This document shows positions 45,248-52,582 of a DNA stretch of 64,000 nucleotides, piece after piece. Every line of letters starts with the position of its first letter. Within the stretch, counting starts at the first letter, position 1. Below the pieces are notes generated by a model. The model ran no database searches. It had not been told where the DNA came from and saw only the letters and a program-made list of their open reading frames with translations. The DNA is taken from NCBI GenBank assembly GCA_964035575.1, contig OZ037839.1, positions 1,935,220 through 1,999,219 of the forward strand, read 5' to 3'. Both the position numbers and the translations under genes were made by a program. The DNA comes from Rhynchopus sp. YZ270_cl-10. Lineage: Eukaryota > Euglenozoa > Diplonemea > Diplonemida > Diplonemidae.

Positions 45248-45892
45248 TAAGGCGACCAAAAAAGTCCTCTGGAATTTTTTGTTGTGTCGACAATCGCCGA
45301 GTAATCCCGGAGAATTAGGGTCTGGCCGAAGCCTTTTGTACTACGGTAGCAACCTTTCAGAGCAACTATTAGCAAGAAAAGAATCAGGTTTTGGAGGTTA
45401 CAGTCCTCGTTTAAAAAGTTAAAGGTAGAGGTGGGGAAACTGTAGCTATAGAAATCGTTGTTGCAGTAGTGTAGACACCCGAGGGTGCACCACTATGCTT
45501 TCTTTGGTTGTATCGATCACCTACAGAGGTAGGATGTACACAATGTCGCCCGAAGGCTTTGTACTTAATCGGTATTTTTTTTTGTTACTACTACGTCGTG
45601 TACCAGGAGTCGCGTTTGGGTACGTCTTTCTTCTGTTTTCTGTACGGGTCTCGGTTCGCGGTGTAGTGCAGTGCGGCGCGAAAAGCTGCATACCATAGGT
45701 TGCTCATTTCACTACCAGGACTCGAGTCGCGAATAGCAGAATCACAAGAATCGACACAGCAGAAAGTTCTGAAACGCAAAAACGACGACCGCCGGGCTCT
45801 GTGACCCAAGAGCTCCCAACTTGCCCTAAAAATAAGTTCAGACTTGCCCTAAAAAAAGTGTTTGCCCTAAAAATAAGTTCAGAATGGAGGTA

Positions 45893-46038
45893 CCCTAACT
45901 GTTCGGTCCAATTCGGTGTATTTCGGTCCATTTCGTTTTTTTTTTTTTTTCGCAAAGGGAAATTTCCCCTTGTACCAGAAAAACCGAAAAAACCGAAATA
46001 AAACGAAATGAAAACCGAAAAAAACCGAAATGTTAGGG
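45893..46038. mobile_element. Short TA-flanked MITE with CCCTAAC ends
   Basis: 146 bases between TA at 45891-45892 and 46039-46040. The ends are CCCTAACTGTTCGGT and its inverse ACCGAAATGTTAGGG. TTTCGGTCC words are repeated on the left and ACCGAAA words on the right, so the element is close to a full hairpin. Confidence 0.65.
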
Positions 46039-46127
46039 TACCTTTTTTGGTCCGATCCTCCTTCTAAGGTGCTCGCTCTCCATACCTAGACCCTCTAATT
46101 TTTTTTTTTTGCCCCTATATAGGGCTA

Positions 46128-47066
46128 CAGTCCCGCCTCTAATTAGTGAATTTCTAATTTATAAATTCGACCAAATCTGAAAATATTTAATTAGCGACTT
46201 TATAAATTAGAACGTCGCTAATTAAGATTTTATAAATTACAGCTTGCCCACCCAAATCCCAGTCTAAATCTCTACCAGACTCTCTGCATCTTTCTCTCAT
46301 TTTCGATCATCATGTCTGTCTCCACCACGGAATGAACAAAAAAATGACAGCAGGCTGTCCTCACTGCCCCGGAGATTGTCACCATCGCAGACAACGACAT
46401 GGCGGATGACAGAGAAGTTGAAAGTGCCAGCGCCTCACCGTTCATCGGCGGACGCAGGCACTGATGACAGACCGCACGCTGATGTGATGGCGTGGTGGAA
46501 TGACGCTCACCCAGGACGCCATATTCCTGCTCCCACCATCTCCAAGTACAACACCCACAAAAAGAGAGCGGTTCGTACTTCACCCAAGGCTCTTGTGAAC
46601 CCCGAGGAGCTGAAGAGGTTTCTCAACCTTACGGGAATACCCGCAAGTTCGGCTGGGCCATAACAGCCAATCGATTTGCGTCGCTTGCGAGGGGGATGGT
46701 GGTGAAGACGAGGCGGGACACGCCTCGGTGTAACCGACTCCTGGTGTCCAGGTCTTTTCATCTCGTGGGTGAAATAGACCATAAATAGACCATATGGAGG
46801 CGAACGGCATGCGCGTACGCACCGTTTTTTACTTCCGTGTATCACTGATTACACACCTCCTTTTCCACATATTCCTCCAACAGAACCCACACAAACCCCG
46901 TCGTCACTTGTGCAGGCAAAAAAAAATTTCGGCTCCGCCGGGGAAAATAAATTCAATAACTTATTAGTATTCCCCCGAAAAATAAATTAATTCACGACTT
47001 TATAAATTAGAACGTCACTAATTAGGATTTTATAAAATAAAACGTTATTAATAATAGGCGGGACTG
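46128..47066 (+). mobile_element. Pogo-like DNA transposon relic
   Basis: Ends CAGTCCCGCCT and the inverse AGGCGGGACTG lie between TA at 46126-46127 and 47067-47068, as in pogo/Tigger elements whose termini begin CAG. Subterminal TAATTAG/TTTATAAATTAGAACG words occur at both ends (46145-46240, 46990-47050). The interior holds the coding remnant described next. At 939 bases it is far shorter than a complete pogo element (roughly 2 kb or more), so it is an internally deleted copy. Confidence 0.6.
46376..46663 (+). pseudogene. Pogo-type transposase N-terminal HTH remnant
   Basis: The frame reads VMAWWNDAHPGRHIPAPTIS then KYNTHKKRAV, which resembles the second helix-turn-helix of CENP-B/pogo transposases, where a Trp-(Trp/Phe) pair precedes a GRxIxxxTISK segment. 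The upstream half (TAPEIVTIADNDMADD) continues in a different frame, so at least one frameshift is present. No DDE catalytic part exists within the element. The assignment is by motif only. Confidence 0.45.
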
Positions 47067-47068
47067 TA

Positions 47069-48442
47069 ATTTCGACGATTTGAGGCCATTAAAAGGCACT
47101 TTTGAGCATCTAGGGGGGTCTAAAACGCGGTTCCGCGAACCCAAAATTTCGTGATTTTTACCACAGACAAGTCGATTTTTGAAAAAATCATAGTGGAGTT
47201 CATCCAAGTTTTCAAAAAAAAAAAAAAATAGGGCAGCAGTCTTCGGACAGGTGCGTAGCGACACCTCCCTTGCGAGCTCACAGAAGCTAAGTCGTTCATA
47301 ATTTTTGTGTTGACAGGTCTAGGTTTTAGTTTTTGAAAAGACAAGTAGAGCGCAAAGACTGTTTGATAATAGCAACAGTGGTTAAAACTCTTTACATCTC
47401 GGAGGGTTTGCACTGACGATGTCCCCCTCTGATACTACCAATGTATGCAGTTAGGACTGAAACATGATGTACTGAATTTCTAACCAACTACTTTATTTTC
47501 TCACGTGACCCCTTTAACCCACCCTATCCCCCAAACTTTGATGATGCAACTTTTGTGTATATTACAGCACTCGAATGCATAAACAACAAATAAAAGCGAC
47601 TTTCCAGAGTTGAGGACGACCTCCGTCTATATCTTTTAAGTACAATAGCCTTCGGGCGACATTGAGTACAGATCCTGCATTAGCAGGTGATTGTCGACAC
47701 AACAAAAATCCCAATTTTTTTTTTCACAATTTTCACAAGTTTTTGAGGCCTGCTCACTACACCCTAGGTACCCTTCTGGGACCAAAAAGTCAAAAAAAGC
47801 AAGAATTAGGCGGTTTTGAGCATCTAGAGTTTATTCCCCGGCCATTTTCTGTACCACCAGTGCATTTTGTATGGGCCAGCGCCTGGTCAAAAAATCGAAA
47901 AATCGAAAAAAAAAATTTTTTTTCTTCGGACCCCTGAGTTGGGTTTTTGGGCACCAAAAAGTGCAAAAAAAACGCAAAATTTTGGTGTTTTGACCCTTCG
48001 GAAGCGCCCAAAAACGTACTTTTGTGTACAAAAACACGCATATTAGTAGGTCATAAAATGGCCCAAAGAATCCAAAGAAAACCTCAGAAATAGATGTTCG
48101 CGAAAAAAATTCGCAAGTCAAACTTCAGCCACAATACGGTCATTTTGTGCATACCCTGTGACTGTGGTGGCTAGAGAACACGCACATGCAGACCCGTTCC
48201 TTGCAATTTCCAGTGTTGTGTTTATCAATGCATGCATCCAGAGGACCTCTGGTTTACGAAATCGTAGGCACTCCTGTGCAAAAATGAAGTCGGTTTTTGA
48301 CCCAAAATCGGGGTGGGTGGGCCATAATTTGCTCCAAATTTGGCCGAAAATTGGGATTTTTCTGAAAATTTCATTGTGCCCAGCAAAAATCCTTGATTTT
48401 TTGAAGAATTTTCCAAAAAATATGCTATACCCCCTGGGGCCA
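47069..48442. other. Spacer inside the composite
   Basis: AT-rich with A and T runs. A degenerate R1 tail lies at 47190-47229. No gene is supported. Confidence 0.4.
47190..47229 (+). repeat. SINE-like tail R1 (copy 8, short)
   Basis: CATAGTGGAGTTCATCC joined directly to AAGTTTTC and an A run; the middle block is missing. An inverted R1-like piece (GTAGTGTAGACACCCGAGGG) lies at 45465-45490. Confidence 0.5.
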
Positions 48443-48444
48443 TA

Positions 48445-48932
48445 GATGGTAGTCGGGCCGAGTCGGGCCGACTCGGGCCGACCACTTTTCGTTATTTTTT
48501 TTTTCAAAAATTTTTTTTTCAGAGTCGGCCCGAGTCGAAAAAAGTCGGCCCGACTCAAAAAAAAGTCGGCCCGAGTCGGCCCGAGTCGAATTTTTTTTTG
48601 GTTTTTTTTTTTTGATTTTTTTTTGTTTTGTTTTGTTTTTTTTTTGGTTTTTTTTTTTTTGGAAAAGATTTTACTGTGGGGGGGGGCCGACGGGACCCGA
48701 GTCGGGCCGACTCGGCCCGACTCGGGCTGACTCGGGCTGACTCGGGCCGACTCGGGCCGACTCGGGCCGAGTTTTTTTTTCGACTCGGGCCGACTTTTTT
48801 TTTTTAAAAAATTTTTTTTTCGACTCGGCCCGAGTCGGCCCGACTTTTGAAAAAAAAAAAAAAAAAAAAAAAAAAGTCGGCCCGAGTCCCAGATTTTCCA
48901 AAAACTCGGCCCGACTCGGGCCGACTACCATC
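48445..48932. mobile_element. TA-flanked MITE with GATGGTAGTCGGGCCGAG ends
   Basis: TA at 48443-48444 and 48933-48934; ends GATGGTAGTCGGGCCG and the inverse. GAGTCGGGCC words are repeated about twenty times in both orientations near the two ends, separated by T and A runs. A CTGTGGGGGGGGG block near 48676 looks like one end of a CTGGGG-type element without its partner. Confidence 0.7.
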
Positions 48933-48934
48933 TA

Positions 48935-49376
48935 TGACCCCCTATGACTGGACCCAACTCCCCTCACTATTTTTTCTCTAAAAAAGCCCCCAAAATTCCT
49001 ACCATTTTTACCATTTTTACCATTTTTGACCAATTTAGGGTACCTCCTTTTACCATTTTTACCATTTTTGACCAATTTAGGGTACCTCCAATTGCCCCAA
49101 AAAAGTTCAGACTTGCCCTAAAAGTGTTTTTAGGGCAAGTCTGAACTTATTTGGGGCAAGTCTGAACTTTTTCAAAATAGGGTAGGGTAAATCTGACTAT
49201 TCCCCCTTTTTTTTTGATTTTTTGGGGTAAAAATTTCTGATGAAAATTTCTGGCCATAGCAAAGTGCCGCATGTCTGCGTACGGTTACAGAGCAACTAGT
49301 TGGCGATTCCGTGGGGGGAGTTGGGCTCCCTGTTTCTTCCCTGATCCCACAACCACAAACAGAGAAAGACACAAAA
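48935..49376. other. Composite right end and 5' flank of the LRR gene
   Basis: TTTTTACCATTTTTACC repeats and two AATTTAGGGTACCTCC words precede the GGGCAAGTCTGAAC array of the composite end. From 49207 to 49376 lies the 5' flank of the LRR gene, with a CCACAAACAG acceptor about ten bases before the ATG. Confidence 0.45.
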
Positions 49377-50429
49377 ATGGATGTGACGATACAGGGGTAT
49401 GCTGAAACGGAGCATGTGATCGAGGTGGGTGAGGATGACACAACGGAGGCCCTGCGTCGGAAGGTGGCGACAGCAACGGGGTTGGACAAAGACAGCTTTC
49501 ACATGGGCTTCGGCGGGAAGGAGGAAGGAGAGGACATCACAGAACTGAGTGCTGGGGACAAAGTAGTACTGACGAAAACGACGAAATACGAGGCCATATC
49601 AGCACTTCATGCACTGGGTGAGACCGACATCACAGATGAAAGGTTGAAGAAGGTGACCGATCCGAAGGTGGCTTCCTTGCTTCTGCAGGCAGAAGTTGTG
49701 ACTGCGATCCCAGATGGCTTCTTCGAGGGAAGTGCAGTAACGTGCATTGGTTCCAGTTGCGTGTCGATTGTGGATGACATTCGTGACACTTCCCTTCCTC
49801 ACTGCGACACCATACTGGACCTACCAAGGTTGCCCTTCGTCACCGCGATTGGGCACCGGTTCCTAGCTGGCTGTACAATGTTGTCGACTGTTGACTTCAC
49901 AGGCATGCAAGCAGTCACTTCGATCGGGGACGACTTCTTACGTAATTGCACGACGTTGTCGACTGTTGATTTCACAGGCATGCAAGCAGTCACTTCGATC
50001 GGGAACTGCTTCTTATACAATTGCACGAAGTTGTCGACTGTTGACCTCACAGGCATGCAAGCAGTCACTTTGATCGGGAACTGCTTCCTAGATGGTTGCA
50101 AGAAGTTGTCGACTGTTGACCTCACAGGCATGCAATCAGTCACTTCGATCGGGAACTGCTTCCTATATGGTTGCACGAAGTTGTCGACTGTTGACCTCAC
50201 AGGCATGCAAGCAGTCACTTCGATCGGGGACGACTTCTTACGCAATTGCACGACGTTGTCGACTGTTGATTTCGCAGGTATGATAGCAGTCACTTCGATC
50301 GGGAGCTACTTTCTAGATGGTTGCACGACGTTGTCGACTGTTGACCTCACAGGCATGAAAGCACTCACTTCGATCGGAAACTTTGGGCTGGGGAGCCGAC
50401 AGCCGCGCCGAGTGCAGCTGCCTAAGTAA
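49377..50429 (+). CDS. Ubiquitin-like domain plus BspA-like LRR protein
   Basis: A 350-residue protein starting MDVTIQGYAET. Residues 1-70 form a ubiquitin-like module (VIEVGEDDTTEALRRKVATA, then MGFGGKEEGEDI and a last strand VVLTK). Residues 75-125 form a helical linker (HALGETDITDERLKKV). From about residue 160 there are some eight tandem 23-residue BspA-type leucine-rich repeats of the form LSTVDLTGMQAVTSIGNCFL plus a Cys. The repeat units are almost identical at the DNA level, indicating recent duplication or gene conversion. No signal peptide or membrane anchor is visible. The start is preferred over an upstream GTG because the MDVT start is shared with the paralogs and follows a CAG acceptor. 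The role is probably ligand binding; ubiquitin linkage is inferred. Confidence 0.9.
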   Translation: MDVTIQGYAETEHVIEVGEDDTTEALRRKVATATGLDKDSFHMGFGGKEEGEDITELSAGDKVVLTKTTKYEAISALHALGETDITDERLKKVTDPKVASLLLQAEVVTAIPDGFFEGSAVTCIGSSCVSIVDDIRDTSLPHCDTILDLPRLPFVTAIGHRFLAGCTMLSTVDFTGMQAVTSIGDDFLRNCTTLSTVDFTGMQAVTSIGNCFLYNCTKLSTVDLTGMQAVTLIGNCFLDGCKKLSTVDLTGMQSVTSIGNCFLYGCTKLSTVDLTGMQAVTSIGDDFLRNCTTLSTVDFAGMIAVTSIGSYFLDGCTTLSTVDLTGMKALTSIGNFGLGSRQPRRVQLPK

Positions 50430-51869
50430 GGGTCCCTTTTCAGCTTTTGAAATAATAAAAGACATAAGATCTTTTGTCTTTGCCCCTACCAAAAATATGA
50501 AACTGGAGATGTTTTTTTATGGCACAGTTTTGCATCCTCGCGCGCGTACACTGATACAACCAAGCATGTTGTTGTTTTGTACCAAGTTAAAACAAATGCT
50601 TTGCGGGAAATGATTTAATGTCTTTTTGTTTTTCGGGGACATGACACTTGCGACACGTGTTTGTAAGAAATTTTTTTGGTATACGCGAAGACTGGCGAAT
50701 TCTCGTGCTCCTCACTTCTCGCCCTAAGACCGTTTGGTCTGGGAGGGTTTGGGGTTTTTCTTGCTCTCAGTTCACTCTTGAATAATTACGAGAAGTGTTT
50801 GCTATATTTGTCATACAAAAGGTGTGTGAGTTCTGTTTTGTTTTTTAAGGGTTTTTTCCTTGTGGACAGAAATTTCTGGGCGTCTTGAAGAAAAATATAT
50901 TCTGAAAGAAGCCTTCAAGGGGAAAAACAAAAGAAGTTTTCGTTTTTATTTGCTTTGATCTGGGTGAGGAAGCGTTCCAACTTTTCAATATCTCCCCCAT
51001 GTTTCTATTTTCCCACCCCTGTTTTTAGAATCAACAGAGTGTGTCTATTTTGTACGAGTATGCAATACGTCTGGAAATGAAAGACGCGTTCTTCGGGTGC
51101 CATGAGTCTTGCCGTTTCCCCTTCCCCCCTTGTGCTCCACCTCTCCCCCGTACTTCAGGACGCGGGTTTTCGGAGTTTTTGCGGGACTTTTGGGGTTTGA
51201 AATAATAAAACCTACATTCTCGAACTTTTCTACTGACGTGATTTTCATTGGACGCATCCATTTTTTTTGAATAAAGAGAAACGCTAAATGTATTTTTGGC
51301 CCCCCTCTGTGAGTATTGATTGAATTGGAGTCGGGGAGCACAAGCAAAGGGCAACGAAAGGGAAACAATGAACATTAATTAAACAAGCTAGAAAAGAGAC
51401 AGTATTTATTTCCGAACACACACACACACAATTCCAATCATTCAATCCGAAAGAGCCCAATCATTTCGGTTTGTATTATTTCCTAACAAACCGTACGCGT
51501 ACCGCTTCGTATGTTTGTATACAAAAAAAATAAGAACAAAAAGCCAACTTAACCCATAACAACCCCTGACTGATAGTGCATGACGTGGGTACGAAACAAA
51601 GGATGAACGGGGGTTGTATTATTTCCACGTAGAAGAAAGGTGGATTTTTCAAGGGAAAAGTGACTAAGAGAACAATGTGTGTGTGTGGACACTTCCGAAA
51701 CTGTAGTCAGTATCGGTCTGCGAATCAAATTGAAAACGGCGTGTTTACGCTTCATATCGCAGAGGATAGAGAAACTGAAAAGTCATGAAAATACAAAAAC
51801 GGACGTTTAAAACAGCAAAAACAACTGAAGCTTTTCTGCAGTGCATTTGCCACACTTACTACTCCTACT
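50430..51869. other. 3' region of the LRR gene and spacer
   Basis: T-rich sequence with an R1-like piece (TACACTGATACAACCAAG at 50547). At about 51497 the word CGCGTACCGCTTCGTATG is followed by TTTGTATACAAAA; the same word occurs at 63788 downstream of the paralogous LRR gene, so it may be part of a conserved 3' flank. No additional gene. Confidence 0.45.
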
Positions 51870-52210
51870 TCAGGCATGCTTCGGGATGCCTACGCCTGCA
51901 CTTCTTCCTTTGGAACCCTGCTTCAGCAGATTCTTGGTGGTCTCCAGCTGGTCGAGTTTGACCCCACCGCGTGTCCCACAGCGAGACCAAACGTCTTCAC
52001 TTCGTTGTCGATCGCTAAACCCGAACGTCGAGCCTCTTCAGTGCTTCGGCGGTGGATTGCTCCTTCACAGAAGAGTCATCATCCTTCACACCTTTCAAGA
52101 GTTGATAAGTCACCTGAGCAGACAGTTCAGAACACTACCTTCACACATCTGCTCTTCCTCATCACCTGTAAAGGACGTGGTGGCGGCTTTCCACTGATTT
52201 TCCTCTCAAC
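51870..52210 (-). pseudogene. Decayed minus-strand coding remnant, unrecognised
   Basis: Three consecutive gene-like peptides occur in different minus-strand frames: WKAATTSFTGDEEEQMCEGS, then SAQVTYQLLKGVKDDDSSVK ending in EALKRLDVRV, then LDQLETTKNLLKQGSKGRSA ending GVGIPKHA and a stop at 51870-51872. The charged helical character and GC content look like the C-terminal part of a real protein broken by frameshifts. I do not recognise the family. It is divergently oriented to the LRR gene that starts at 52373. Confidence 0.35.
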
Positions 52211-52372
52211 CGCGTGTGGTCACGTTTCTGCGGTCGTACGACCTCCACCAATGCTTTCCTCCACGCACTCCGTGCCTTCTTCCCACCATGATTGCCTCCT
52301 TCAGTGTTCTGATGTCCTCTCCTACTCCCACAACCCCACCACACAACAGAGCAATACAAAAAAGAAGACAAA

Positions 52373-52582
52373 ATGGACGTAACCATCAAGGGGTACGACG
52401 ACAACTTGTTCATGATCGAGGTGGGTGTGGATGACACAACGGAGACGATGCGGCAGAAGGTGGCGTCTGCAACAGGGTTGTGCGAAGACAGCTTCCGCAT
52501 GGGCTTCGGAGGGAAGGAGGAAGGAGAGGACATCACAGAACTGAGTGCTGGAGACACAATCATCCTGACGAAAGTGAAGAAG
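52373..52582 (+). pseudogene. 5' part of the split ubiquitin-like/LRR gene (codons 1-70)
   Basis: Starts MDVTIKGYDDN with an ATG about 30 bases after a CACAACAG acceptor. The 70 codons are a ubiquitin-like module closely matching the intact gene at 49377 (shared blocks VASATGL, MGFGGKEEGEDITELSAGD). It stops exactly where the LINE begins. The rest of the gene resumes at 61634, as shown by the 18-19 base duplication CCTGACGAAAGTGAAGAAG at 52564-52582 and 61634-61652 and by continuity with the paralog (LTK, then HALGETDIT). The 5' part alone still encodes a complete domain. Confidence 0.85.

Larger units (their letters stand above)
42540..49206. mobile_element. 6.7 kb composite bounded by about 50-bp inverted repeats
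   Basis: The left end GGGGAATAATCAGATTTACC then CTACCCTATTTTGAAAAAG is mirrored at 49150-49206 (AAAATAGGGTAGGGTAAATC, CTATTCCCC). Both ends are flanked by runs of 9-10 T, a possible 8-9 base duplication. GGGCAAGTCTGAACTTATTT words are arrayed, in both orientations, next to each end (42580-42745, 49095-49170) and again at 45826-45885. The interior is a mosaic of other elements rather than one coding unit, so this may be one transposon swollen by later insertions or two unrelated ends. Confidence 0.45.
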
